Source of the DNA: Bacillota bacterium
GTDB lineage: Bacteria > Bacillota > UBA4882 > UBA8346
Direction of reading: 5' to 3'
Length of the DNA: 22,396 bases
Assembly (NCBI GenBank): GCA_023402395.1
Contig: JAEYGI010000055.1
Coordinates: forward strand, 1 to 22,396
Shown: piece after piece, positions 14,528 to 22,272 of the stretch
Position numbering within the stretch: the first letter of the stretch is position 1
Layout: every line of letters starts with the position of its first letter
The notes under the pieces: generated by a model
What the model was told of the DNA's origin: nothing
What the model saw: only the letters and a program-made list of their open reading frames with translations
The model's database searches: none
Program-made: the position numbers and the translations under genes

Positions 14528-16240
14528 CTATTTCAACCTATACTCCACCGGCCATTCGCCTTCGGCCGTGACCGCGCCGAACAGCACTCCGGCGACTACT
14601 TCGATATTGGCGGGCGACGTCGCGAAGGTGATCACCAGGGAGCCGGCGGCCTCGGGCACGCTCAACGGATAGGGCGTATTGGTGACCACGATCACCCGCT
14701 TGCCAGGGTTGGCCCGCAGCAGGTCGGTGATGGCCTGGTTGTTGCTGAGCTTGGCCCGGATGTAAAAGTTGGTGATCACAATGGTCTCGAACCGCTCGAA
14801 CGCGGCCCGGATATTGGCTTTGTCATCGTCATCCCAGGTATAGGCGGTTTCCAGGTATTCTACCTTCGGATTATATTTCAAGCATTGCTTCATCAGGATC
14901 CCCGGATGCCAATGGAGGTCATTGGGGCATTTGTTGATCTGCTCGATTACCAGGACCGGTTCGTCCTTGGGCAGCGGCAGCCGTTGCGGCTCATCCCTGG
15001 CGACCAGCACCGACCGTCTGGCCACCAGCCGCGACAGATCGACGATCGAGGGGTCCCGGAGTACCGCTTCGGGTTGCTCCGGCCAGTTGCTGCCCTGGTT
15101 GAACAGGCCATACTCATACTTAAGGCTCAGAACCCGGTAAACTTTGTCGTCCAGATCCCGTTCCGGAATCCGGCCGTCGGCCACAAACGCCTTGATGGCC
15201 GCGATGGTCTCCTCGACCAGCTTTCCTTCGGACTTCATTAATACCAGGTCGGCGCCGGCCGCGAGCGCCAGGGCGCAGGCATTGGCCACTCCATAGCGGA
15301 CCGCGATTCCGCCCATAGTCATGCTGTCGGTGGTGATCACGCCTTCAAAGCCCATCTCCTCCCGAAGCAGCCCGGTCAGAATCGGCCGGGAAACCGTGGC
15401 CACATCCACCGGGTCAAAGGCGGGAAAGATGCTGTGGGCAATCATAATCGAAGGGATCAGCTTCCGTTCAATCAAAGCCCGGTACGGCAGTAGTTCCCGC
15501 CGGAGCATGGTCTGCCGGTCCGCGTCAATGATTGGCATTTCAAAGTGGGCGTCCACCGCCGAGTCGCCCCGGCCCGGAAAATGCTTGGCTGTTCCGATCA
15601 AGCCCCCGGCCTTCAACCCCTTGCAGGTCTCAATGGCATATTCCGCGATCTCCTCGATCCGGTCCGAGTAGGCCCTGGTATAGACCTCGGGGTTCTCCGG
15701 ATTGACGTTGATATCAAGGACCGGAGAGTGAATCCAGTTGAACCCCACCGCCCGGCTCTGCCGGGCCACGGCCAACCCCACCTCGTAAGCGAGCCGGCTG
15801 TCGCCGGTGGAGCGGATCCCCATCGGCTTCGGGAAAATATTGACCCCGCCGAAATCAAAATCAGCGCTGGTGCCGCCTTCCTGGTCAAATGAGAAGTGAA
15901 GCGGGATTCCCAACGGCCGGCCCATGGCCAGCGCCTGCAATTCCCCGAGAACGGCCTGATACTCCGAAGCCGTGACATGGGGCGGTTCCAGCCCTTTTTT
16001 GTATCCTTTGAAATCCATCACGTCAATGACGGACTTGCCGCTTTTGGGATCGATATAGCTGCCGAAGGTCCGGGCATGCGGGGTCAAACGCAATCCCCCG
16101 CACTGATACTTGGTGATAAAATCGATAATGTGCTGCCGGACCAGAGTTCCGGCGAACCCCAGCGTCAACAGCGCGCCCACCTTCTGGTCAAGCGACATCT
16201 TGGAAATCAAATGGTCGATGTAACGGTTTTCTCTATTCAT
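14528..16240 (-). CDS. GH3 family beta-hexosaminidase-like enzyme (NagZ-type)
   Basis: A 570-aa glycoside hydrolase family 3 protein without a signal peptide. Residues about 1-345 form the TIM-barrel: FSFDQEGG (117-123), KHFPGRGDSAVDAH (219-232) and VITTDSMTMGGI (301-312). Asp305 is the expected nucleophile. The KHFPG-GD-(x)3-D-x-H segment, with Asp230 and His232, is the NagZ-type acid/base dyad, which distinguishes N-acetylglucosaminidases from beta-glucosidases. A second domain (about 390-570) resembles the GH3 C-terminal Rossmann-like domain found in longer Gram-positive NagZ proteins. In this setting it probably removes a hexosamine from uronate-containing oligosaccharides; a cell-wall recycling role is the alternative. 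ATG 16240 has AAGGAG (16250-16255) at 9 nt. A double-hairpin repeat lies just upstream. Confidence 0.88.
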   Translation of the reverse strand: MNRENRYIDHLISKMSLDQKVGALLTLGFAGTLVRQHIIDFITKYQCGGLRLTPHARTFGSYIDPKSGKSVIDVMDFKGYKKGLEPPHVTASEYQAVLGELQALAMGRPLGIPLHFSFDQEGGTSADFDFGGVNIFPKPMGIRSTGDSRLAYEVGLAVARQSRAVGFNWIHSPVLDINVNPENPEVYTRAYSDRIEEIAEYAIETCKGLKAGGLIGTAKHFPGRGDSAVDAHFEMPIIDADRQTMLRRELLPYRALIERKLIPSIMIAHSIFPAFDPVDVATVSRPILTGLLREEMGFEGVITTDSMTMGGIAVRYGVANACALALAAGADLVLMKSEGKLVEETIAAIKAFVADGRIPERDLDDKVYRVLSLKYEYGLFNQGSNWPEQPEAVLRDPSIVDLSRLVARRSVLVARDEPQRLPLPKDEPVLVIEQINKCPNDLHWHPGILMKQCLKYNPKVEYLETAYTWDDDDKANIRAAFERFETIVITNFYIRAKLSNNQAITDLLRANPGKRVIVVTNTPYPLSVPEAAGSLVITFATSPANIEVVAGVLFGAVTAEGEWPVEYRLK

Positions 16241-16281
16241 CAGCAGTTTCTCCTTCCGGTTCAGCGCCGGGAGATGGTATC

Positions 16282-16459
16282 TAGGATGAAATAAATATCT
16301 TTACTAGATTTGCATTCTTAAAGCCGAATGCAAATGGTATTAAAACGGAATTTATTTCATCCTATTACAGCGGTAATAAGTTGAATTTAAATCCCTTAAT
16401 TTTTCATCATGGCAGGCTTACGGGACATGATGCTGACTTAGATATTTAATTCAACTTAT
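16282..16459 (-). repeat. Double-hairpin dispersed element, copy 2
   Basis: Inverted copy of 1726-1902. Palindrome arms are TAGGATGAAATAAAT (16282-16296) and its complement (16350-16364), with the same inner stem ATTTGCATTC (16308-16317 / 16326-16335) and a loop that reads GGCTTTAA on the minus strand. The second palindrome has arms ATAAGTTGAATT (16376-16387) and its complement (16448-16459). The spacer between palindromes (TACC-CTGTAA on the minus strand) and the inner CCCGTAAGCCT are also conserved. It ends 41 bp upstream of the GH3 start, inside its expected leader. Confidence 0.8.
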
Positions 16460-16557
16460 ATACCCTCCAAGCTTATTTTTATTCTAAACGATCCCCGCCG
16501 AAATTTATTTAGCCGGTCTTGCTCTGCTTTTATATAGAATTTAGTTTTTTGCAGGCC

Positions 16558-16591
16558 AAAAGCGGCGGGGCTCCTTCCTCCCGCCGCTTTT
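16558..16591 (-). terminator. GC-rich 12-bp hairpin, probable AraC-gene terminator
   Basis: AAAAGCGGCGGG / CCCGCCGCTTTT (16558-16569 / 16580-16591) is a perfect stem with a short T-tract on either strand. On the minus strand it would end transcription coming from the AraC-type gene about 300 bp upstream, insulating GH3. Between 16460 and 16685 I see no gene. Confidence 0.6.
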
Positions 16592-16685
16592 AGGTTCTTA
16601 AATCCGTTTATGAATGAGCGCGCCCGAACATGTCATGGCCTTCCTGGGCCGGTCAGTCTCATCAAGCGACGTGGTATAATTCCCC

Positions 16686-16880
16686 AGACCTAACCCTAGC
16701 CCTTCCCCGGAGCAGCTGTTCAAGATGCTTCAAGGGGAAGGGTAACCCTAGCCGTTGGGCTCCAAATGCCTTTAGACCCCGGAGGCATTGGTTTCTCTTC
16801 CCTGTTAGGGAAGAGCGAGGGATAGGTCTGCGCCCAAAATCAGGCTTACTGAGCCCAACAAACTATCGCTTGCTGACATT
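16686..16880 (+). repeat. Dispersed hairpin element, copy D (most complete)
   Basis: AGACCT (16686-16691) and AGGTCT (16824-16829) bound three hairpins: CCCTTCCCC / GGGGAAGGG (16700-16708 / 16734-16742), ATGCCT / AGGCAT (16766-16771 / 16783-16788) and CTCTTCCCT / AGGGAAGAG (16795-16803 / 16807-16815). The trailing module (GCCCAAAATCAGGCTTA ... TATCGCTTGCTGACATT) runs to about 16880. An imperfect direct repeat of GGGCCGGTCA lies on both sides (16643-16655 and 16882-16894). The element lies 3' of the AraC-type gene. Confidence 0.75.
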
Positions 16881-16891
16881 TCCCGGGCCGG

Positions 16892-17782
16892 TCAACCGGG
16901 GGGTTGGCGCATTTCTTTCAAAAAATTCTTGTTGGTGAACTGCTCATTGATGAAAACCCCCTTGCTGATCCCCTCCTTCTCCGTCTTCCGCCATTGTCCC
17001 GGCGTGGCTCCTTCGATCTGATGAAAGATCCGGGTGAAATGATGGACGTTTTTGAACCCGGTCATGGTCGCGATCTGCTTCAGACTGTAATCGGAGAACA
17101 TGATCAGTTCTTTCGCCTTTTTCAGCCGGTAGGAGTAAAGATAGCCAATGGGGGTGTTATTCATTTTCCGCTTGAAAATTTGGCAAATATAGCTTTGATT
17201 GTAACCGACCTTGGCCGCGATGGCCTTCAGGTTCAACTCCTCATGATAATGAGCCTTGATGTAGGACTTCACTTTCTGGCAGGCGTCATTGGTCTCGTCG
17301 GCGGCCGGCTCGTCCGCCGCGTCGGCCTTGCCCGCCAGTCCGGCCTGATGGAGCCGGACGATCATGTACAGCATTTGTTCCAGATAGAGGTGACTGAGTT
17401 CCTTATAAAAGTCCCGCTTCTCGCGGCCCTCTTCCCGGATTTTTTTGAAGATCGCCTGCACCTCCAGGCCGGGCGTATCGGTTTCCGGCCCGATCGTGCT
17501 CAAAAGCTCCCGGAGTTGCCGGTCATGAACCAAAAACTTGATATCGAGGGTCTTGGCGCCCGTCTTGGCGTCGCAAAACAATTGATGCATCCGAAACGGC
17601 CGGATCATGAAGAACCGGTCCGGCACCACCTCATATTCGTCCGGGTCCAGCCGGAAGCGGGCCTTGCCGTCAAAGTTGTAGATGATCTGATAATAGTCAT
17701 GTTCATGGGGGATATTCATCCGCCAGCCCGGCGGGTAATCATAACGGGCCACCCAGAGAACCTCCACCGCTTGATGCTCCAT
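16892..17782 (-). CDS. AraC-family transcriptional regulator with cupin sensor domain
   Basis: A 296-aa regulator. The N-terminal cupin (PPGWRMNIPHEHDYYQIIY ... VVPDRFFMIRPFRMHQLF) would bind a sugar. Two C-terminal helix-turn-helices (LNLKAIAAKVGYNQSYICQIFKRKMN and YSLKQIATMTGFKNVHHFTRIFHQ) end in the typical TPGQWRK. A 25-residue tail follows this motif, longer than usual, and its stop codon falls at the edge of a GGGCCGGTCA repeat. I chose ATG 17782 (AAGGTG at 8 nt); in-frame starts at 17848 and 17857 are possible. Divergent from the diguanylate cyclase and downstream in location from the uronate genes, it is the best local candidate for their activator; the direct repeats at 13054-13122 are a plausible site. 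Confidence 0.85.
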   Translation of the reverse strand: MEHQAVEVLWVARYDYPPGWRMNIPHEHDYYQIIYNFDGKARFRLDPDEYEVVPDRFFMIRPFRMHQLFCDAKTGAKTLDIKFLVHDRQLRELLSTIGPETDTPGLEVQAIFKKIREEGREKRDFYKELSHLYLEQMLYMIVRLHQAGLAGKADAADEPAADETNDACQKVKSYIKAHYHEELNLKAIAAKVGYNQSYICQIFKRKMNNTPIGYLYSYRLKKAKELIMFSDYSLKQIATMTGFKNVHHFTRIFHQIEGATPGQWRKTEKEGISKGVFINEQFTNKNFLKEMRQPPG

Positions 17783-17964
17783 TCCCAATTCACCTTCGTT
17801 CCTGGCTTTGGCCGCAAATCTGCTTCCTATATTCATAAAATCGGGCATCCGGCCCAATCCCTTAATAGGAGTCTCTTGGCAGACTTGCGGCTCACTTGGA
17901 AAATTCTTTTCATTGATGATTTTCGAAACAGAGCCGATAATTAAAAAAAATCGCGGTGATAAGC

Positions 17965-19365
17965 ATGGAAAACCTCAGAACCCCGCAACAACTGCTGGCG
18001 GAGCTGTCGCAATTGCGCCACGAGCTCGATCGGATTCAAGCCGAGCTGGAAACCCAGCGCCGTCAGGAACAGACCTTGAAGGCCTTGTTGGACGCCACTT
18101 CCGAGGCGGCCCTGATGCTCAATGCCACGGGCACGGTTTTGACGCTGAACCGCGCCAGCGCCGAGCGGTTTGATAAAAAGCCCGAGGAAATTTTGGGAAA
18201 GAACGTCTGCGATCTGCTCCTGCCGGAGTCGGCTCAGGTCTGGCGCGAGAACCTCCAGCGGCTGATCGCCGGCCGCGCCCCGCTCCGTTTCACCCACCGC
18301 TGGTATGGGCGGCTGCTGGAAAACGATCTGTATCCGATCTTCGATAACAAGCGGAATCCGGTTCAAATCGCCGTCTTCTCGCGCGATATCACCGAATACC
18401 AGCAAGCCGAGGAAGAGATCAAAAAAAGCGAGGCCAAGTTCAGGGCGATCTTTGAAAAATCAGGCATCGGAATTCTATTATTGGATATTGATCGCGGCCA
18501 GGTCCTGGAATGCAACTCAGCCCTGGAGCAGTTGCTCGGTTACAGCGGAGCCGAATTGCGGGCCATGTCGTTGCTGGAAATTATTCATCCGGACGATCGG
18601 GACGTCAGCATCAAAACGTATTCGGATCTGAAAAACGGCCGCTTTGACAGTTACCAGGCGCAGAAACGCTACCGCCGCAAAGACGGGATCGATATTTGGG
18701 GCCAGGTGACCTCGTCGCTCGTCCCCTTTTCCGGCGAAAAGCCTCATCTCTTGATCTCCATGATTGAGGACATTACCGAACGCAAGGAATTGGACGATTT
18801 TCTCCAACAGGCGGTGGCCATCGCCGAAGACGCGCGCCGCAAAGCGGAAGAACTGGCCCGCACCGACTCCCTGACCGGTCTCTTGAACCAGCGGGCCTTG
18901 CTGGAGCGGTTCCGGGCGGAGCTGGAAGAGGCCGAGCAGAATGATATTTGCCTGAGCCTGATTCTTACCGACATTGATCACTTCAAGCAGATTAACGATA
19001 ACTATGGCCATCCCGTCGGCGACGCGGCCTTGAAAAAATTCTCCGAATGCCTGCTCGCCAACTGCCGGCCTTCGGATTTCGTGGGCCGATCGGGCGGGGA
19101 GGAGTTTATCATCGGCCTGCCCAATACGCCGGCGGAAAATGCGCTGATCGTCGCCGAGCGGCTACGGAGTCAGATTGGGGCCATCACCATCCATCCTCCC
19201 GACGGCTCGGAGTTCATCGGCATCACCGCCAGTTTCGGAATCGCCACCTATACTCCGGGGTCCGCGGCCAGCGTTGAATCGCTGATCCGCGATGCCGACG
19301 AAGCCATGTACCGCGCCAAGAACAGCGGCCGGAACTGCATCCGGGTTTATTCGGCCGCCGTCTGA
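17965..19365 (+). CDS. Diguanylate cyclase with two PAS domains
   Basis: A 466-aa cytoplasmic signalling enzyme that makes cyclic di-GMP from two GTP. Layout: an N-terminal coiled coil (about 6-40, LAELSQLRHELDRIQAELE), PAS 1 (about 41-145), PAS 2 (about 155-273, ending in the PAC-like SMIEDITERKELDD), a short helix, and GGDEF (about 300-464). The active-site motif is GGEEF (377-381), a functional variant. The inhibitory I-site RPSD (368-371) lies exactly five residues before it, so product feedback is expected. DSLTGLLNQR and TDIDHFKQINDNYGH are also intact. There is no transmembrane segment. ATG 17965 is preceded by GGTGA; the in-frame GTG 17956 lacks a ribosome binding site. Its end overlaps the convergent reductase gene by 19 bp. 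Confidence 0.9.
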   Translation: MENLRTPQQLLAELSQLRHELDRIQAELETQRRQEQTLKALLDATSEAALMLNATGTVLTLNRASAERFDKKPEEILGKNVCDLLLPESAQVWRENLQRLIAGRAPLRFTHRWYGRLLENDLYPIFDNKRNPVQIAVFSRDITEYQQAEEEIKKSEAKFRAIFEKSGIGILLLDIDRGQVLECNSALEQLLGYSGAELRAMSLLEIIHPDDRDVSIKTYSDLKNGRFDSYQAQKRYRRKDGIDIWGQVTSSLVPFSGEKPHLLISMIEDITERKELDDFLQQAVAIAEDARRKAEELARTDSLTGLLNQRALLERFRAELEEAEQNDICLSLILTDIDHFKQINDNYGHPVGDAALKKFSECLLANCRPSDFVGRSGGEEFIIGLPNTPAENALIVAERLRSQIGAITIHPPDGSEFIGITASFGIATYTPGSAASVESLIRDADEAMYRAKNSGRNCIRVYSAAV

Positions 19366-20570
19366 CGGCGCCGCCGCCCCAGCCTCAGGAAATGCTTGAC
19401 CCCCCACGCGATGGCCTTCATGAACGGCGGCTCCATCTCGGCCCCTACTTCCTTCAAATGCTCCCGGATCCTCAGCCCTTGCGGGCAGGCCGCCTCACAT
19501 TTGCCGCATCCTTTGCAAAGCGACGCGTAGGATGGCGGGCTGCCGTTAATTCCCGTCGTAAACATCAGATATTGGGAACGGGCACTGGAGGCCCGCAGCA
19601 GATGCCGGCTATTATAATAGCTGAAGCAGAGCGGGATATCGACCCCGGCCGGGCAGGGCAGGCAATAGGCGCAGCCGGTGCAGCCGATCTTCATCAGGCC
19701 GGTCAGCGTCTGGCGCAATTCGTCGTAAAGCCGGAGCTCCGCTTCGGAAAGAGCATGCGGAAAGCTGTCCGAGGCGGTCCGGCAGTTCTCGGCGATCTGG
19801 GCTTCTTGATTCATTCCCGATAAAACGGTGGTAACCCCGGGATGGTTCCAGACCCAGCGCAGCGCGCCCTCGGCCGGCGTCCGGCCGGTTTCGAACCGGT
19901 TCCAGATGGTCTGAACGGCTTCCGGCATCCTGGCCGCCAGGGTTCCGCCCCGCAGCGGCTCCATCACCATTACCCCGAGCCCTTGGGCGGCGGCATACTC
20001 CAGGCCGGCTTGGCCAGCCTGATGGTTAACATCCAGATAATTGTACTGGATCTGGCAGAAGTCCCAGGGATAGGCGTCTACCAGCCCCATAAAGCTTTGC
20101 CGGTCCCCGTGATAGGAGAAGCCGAAATATCCGATCTTCCCCTCCCGCCGCGCCGCTTCCAAAAACTCCAGCATCCCGAGGCGCTGGAGCCGTTCCCAGC
20201 CGGCCGCGTCCTTCATGGCGTGCAGCAAATAGTAATCAATCCGCTCGGTCCGCAGCCGTTTTAGCTGAGTATCCAGGATCCGGACCATGTCTTTTGGGCC
20301 GTGAACCAATAACGGCGGGAGCTTGGTGGCGATCCGGACCCGGTCGCGGACTCCCTTGGCCAGGATCTTCCCCAGCAGGCGCTCATTTTCGCCGTTTTGA
20401 TAGACATAGGCGGTATCGAAGTAATTGACGCCCTGATCAATAGCTTGTAAGATCTGGCGCTCGGTCCGGGCCTCGTCGAACTTGCCGTCCTTGGTTTTGG
20501 GAAAACGCATGCACCCGTAGCTCAGGATCGAAACCTGGTCCTCGCTGCGGCCCATGGTGCGGTATAGCAT
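19347..20570 (-). CDS. Aldo/keto reductase with C-terminal 4Fe-4S ferredoxin-like region
   Basis: A 407-aa member of the predicted aldo/keto reductase family that carries iron-sulphur motifs. The NADP(H) barrel shows the catalytic tetrad Asp52 and Tyr57 (NYFDTAYVYQNGENE), Lys83 (ATKLP) and His117 (LLHAM). Near the C-terminus are CTGCAYCLPCP (297-307) and CKGCGKCEAACP (352-363), the latter a clear 4Fe-4S ligand set. A short basic, Trp-containing tail follows (WGVKHFLRLGRRRRQ). The physiological substrate is unknown; it may reduce sugar or keto-acid intermediates, but adjacency to uronate genes is weak evidence. The ATG at 20570 follows GAGGTG by about 9 nt; an in-frame start at 20591 is less likely. 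Confidence 0.88.
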   Translation of the reverse strand: MLYRTMGRSEDQVSILSYGCMRFPKTKDGKFDEARTERQILQAIDQGVNYFDTAYVYQNGENERLLGKILAKGVRDRVRIATKLPPLLVHGPKDMVRILDTQLKRLRTERIDYYLLHAMKDAAGWERLQRLGMLEFLEAARREGKIGYFGFSYHGDRQSFMGLVDAYPWDFCQIQYNYLDVNHQAGQAGLEYAAAQGLGVMVMEPLRGGTLAARMPEAVQTIWNRFETGRTPAEGALRWVWNHPGVTTVLSGMNQEAQIAENCRTASDSFPHALSEAELRLYDELRQTLTGLMKIGCTGCAYCLPCPAGVDIPLCFSYYNSRHLLRASSARSQYLMFTTGINGSPPSYASLCKGCGKCEAACPQGLRIREHLKEVGAEMEPPFMKAIAWGVKHFLRLGRRRRQTAAE

Positions 20571-20615
20571 GATAAAGTCACCTCGGAACAAGAATGTTTA
20601 AGCGCTGTGATCATG

Positions 20616-20647
20616 AAGAAAACCTCCGTTTCCGGGGGAACGGAGGT
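20616..20647 (-). terminator. Intrinsic terminator of the 183-aa gene
   Basis: ACCTCCGTT / AACGGAGGT (20622-20630 / 20639-20647) forms a stem extended by CC/GG. On the minus strand TTTTCTTC follows. It lies between the 183-aa gene and the reductase start. Confidence 0.75.
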
Positions 20648-20774
20648 CCGCGGCCTCAATCCCGGGCGTTTGGGAGCCAATTAAGCCCACGTCCGCCACT
20701 GAACGGTCGCATTCATTCACTACCCTTATTCTTAATTATAATAAAGAAGCGCACCTTTGGCAAACCCGGCTACA

Positions 20775-21326
20775 TTATTCCCCGGCCTTCATGATCGTTT
20801 CCAGGTTGTCCAGCAAAAATTGCTTGCCGCGATCGTTGATGACCACCATCTCATACTCGACCCCGTTATAACTGCGCTTCTCCAATTCAAAGCCATATTG
20901 GGCCGAAGTTTCGTTGGTCACCGTCCGGGTCTTGCCCGTCCCCGCCGGCTGCTCGCCTAAGATCCCCATCGCTTTCAGCCGCTTGTTGAGCTCCACGCCG
21001 GACAGGTTCTTGCTAAGACTCGGGTCAATGCAGGCGTTGACCCGCTTGGAGAATTCATTGACGCCGATCTTCCCCTCCGGCAGGACGATCTGGCTCTTCT
21101 GCTCGGGGGTGATCACGAACTCCGCCGCCCTGCCGGCCGGCTTGGCATACGCCCCGCTCCGCACATCCTCCAGCACCTCGGCCACATAATAGAAACAGCG
21201 GATGATCCGGGGATCGTTCAAAAAGCTGTCTGCCGCGATCACTTCTCCGGTTAGGGGATCGACTCCTTTGGCGATCTTTAAAAGGACATTTCTGGCTTTT
21301 TCCAATTTTTCGAGATCGTTGACCAT
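20775..21326 (-). CDS. Hypothetical protein (183 aa), unrecognised family
   Basis: A soluble, charged protein beginning MVNDLEKLEKARNVLLKIAKG and continuing DPLTGEVIAADSFLNDPRIIRCFYYVAEVLEDV. The N-terminal third looks like a small conserved helical domain that I have a faint memory of from Firmicutes hypothetical proteins. The middle (ITPEQKSQIVLPEGKIGVNEFSKRVNACID) and the end (YNGVEYEMVVINDRGKQFLLDNLETIM) resemble a winged-helix or topoisomerase-like accessory fold, but no motif is decisive. ATG 21326 has GGGGGG 5 nt upstream; longer in-frame starts (to 21386) lack a ribosome binding site. It is transcribed alone with its own terminator. Function unknown. Confidence 0.65.
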   Translation of the reverse strand: MVNDLEKLEKARNVLLKIAKGVDPLTGEVIAADSFLNDPRIIRCFYYVAEVLEDVRSGAYAKPAGRAAEFVITPEQKSQIVLPEGKIGVNEFSKRVNACIDPSLSKNLSGVELNKRLKAMGILGEQPAGTGKTRTVTNETSAQYGFELEKRSYNGVEYEMVVINDRGKQFLLDNLETIMKAGE

Positions 21327-21662
21327 AGCTACCCCCCATTTCATCATTGAACGCGCGAGGATTACGGCGTCCAGCCGATGATGCATTGTTTCCTAGGAAT
21401 TTGTTTCAACACAATTTGCTAATTTCCTGCAAATTCCAGTGAAAACCCGCCTAAAAATATACCGTTGGATTAAAAAAGTTCCATAGTCTGTTTTCGGGGG
21501 TGATGGGGGACCAGAGCCGGGAAAGTGCTTAAGTTCACGGGAGGCAGGCGCTTTGAAGCATCCCGATAGGTGAGGTCGTTGAGGTCACCTCGGCCCGGGA
21601 CTTTTCCACAAGACTTTTCGACCGTCCTGAAGAACCGATTCAAATCGGTGAAATCCGATCTA
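21327..21662. other. Intergenic region with inverted repeats, no gene seen
   Basis: Contains the inverted repeat GGAATTTG / CAAATTCC (21396-21403 / 21430-21437) and a nested AATTTGC / GCAAATT (21413-21419 / 21429-21435), suitably placed as operators for the 183-aa gene. From 21500 to 21660 the sequence is G+C-rich with short complementary stretches (AGGTGA / TCACCT, CGGGA / TCCCG, CCGATT / AATCGG), so a structured RNA is possible, but I recognise none. Confidence 0.4.
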
Positions 21663-22241
21663 TCAGCTTAAACTGTGGTCAGACCCTTCCCCAACCCAAA
21701 AACCTCCCGTCAAAACATTGGCAGCCACTCCGCTCAATTGGGGGCGCCTCCGCTCCAACTGAAGCGACACCCGGATCAATTGCTGCAACACCCGCCGCAT
21801 CCACAGCAACACTTTTTCGTTCTGCGGCAACGCCCGCTCCAACTGATCCAACTCCCCGATCATCTGGAGCGAGCCTGCCCCCAACTGAAGGAACACTTTT
21901 TCCATCTGGAGCGGCACTTCCTTCAATTGAAGCAACAGTTCCTTCAAATGATCCTCCAATATATCCAACTGAAGGAACTCTCGCTTCAAATGAAGCTCTA
22001 ATATATCCAACTGAAGAAACTCTTCCTTCAAATGATCCTCCAACATTTCCATTTGGAGAAACAGTTTCTTCAAATGATCCTCTAATATTTTGATCTGAAG
22101 CGACACTTGCTCCATCTGGAGCAGCCCTTCCCCCAATTGGAGCAGGTCCCGCTCCAACTGAAGCGGGACTTTTTCAGTCTGTAGCGGCTCTCGCTTCTGA
22201 TGATCCGGCTCCCGCATCAACTGGAGCGGCCCTTGCCTCAT
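21663..22241 (-). CDS. Possible heptad-repeat protein (192 aa), start uncertain
   Basis: The reading frame is an almost pure 7-residue repeat: PLQLERD LLQLGEG LLQMEQV, then alternating FLQMEML EDHLKEE, then PLQMEKV FLQLGAG, ending in a short unique tail (VLTGGFWVGEGSDHSLS). Positions 4 and often 7 are Leu/Met/Val, compatible with a coiled coil, though Pro at position 1 of several units would interrupt helices. The nominal ATG 22241 lies inside a repeat unit and has no ribosome binding site, and the frame stays open into the IS-like sequence. Either the 5' end was lost to the insertion, or this is non-coding repeat DNA. Synonymous differences between units (CTT/CTC, CAG/CAA) weakly favour coding. 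Confidence 0.35.
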   Translation of the reverse strand: MRQGPLQLMREPDHQKREPLQTEKVPLQLERDLLQLGEGLLQMEQVSLQIKILEDHLKKLFLQMEMLEDHLKEEFLQLDILELHLKREFLQLDILEDHLKELLLQLKEVPLQMEKVFLQLGAGSLQMIGELDQLERALPQNEKVLLWMRRVLQQLIRVSLQLERRRPQLSGVAANVLTGGFWVGEGSDHSLS

Positions 22242-22250
22242 CTGAAGCGA
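21726..22250. repeat. Tandem array of about 25 degenerate 21-bp units
   Basis: Phase is kept exactly: consecutive 21-nt units from 21726 to 22250 with no insertion or deletion of a partial unit. The core resembles GCTCCAACTGAAGC; the near-palindromic CTCCAATTGGAG core makes both strands encode Leu-Gln-Leu motifs. The central block (about 21936-22103) is a higher-order 42-bp unit in which LQ(L/M) and (E)DHL heptads alternate, so the array grew partly by duplicating pairs. Confidence 0.85.
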
Positions 22251-22272
22251 TAGGATCCGCTGCTCCCTGAAT

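Noticed and set aside
16742..16800. Cyclic di-GMP (GEMM) riboswitch, suggested by CCTCCGGGGCC-like segments in the dispersed elements near a diguanylate cyclase
   Set aside because: The conserved GGGACGCAAAGCC core is missing, and the elements lie at 3' ends of genes rather than in leaders.
21675..22001. Plus-strand reading frame through the 21-bp array
   Set aside because: It covers only part of the array, has no start signals, and its LQL motifs follow from the near-palindromic repeat core; the minus strand stays open throughout.
21726..22250. CRISPR array
   Set aside because: Units are 21 bp, contiguous, degenerate and without spacers, and no cas gene is present.
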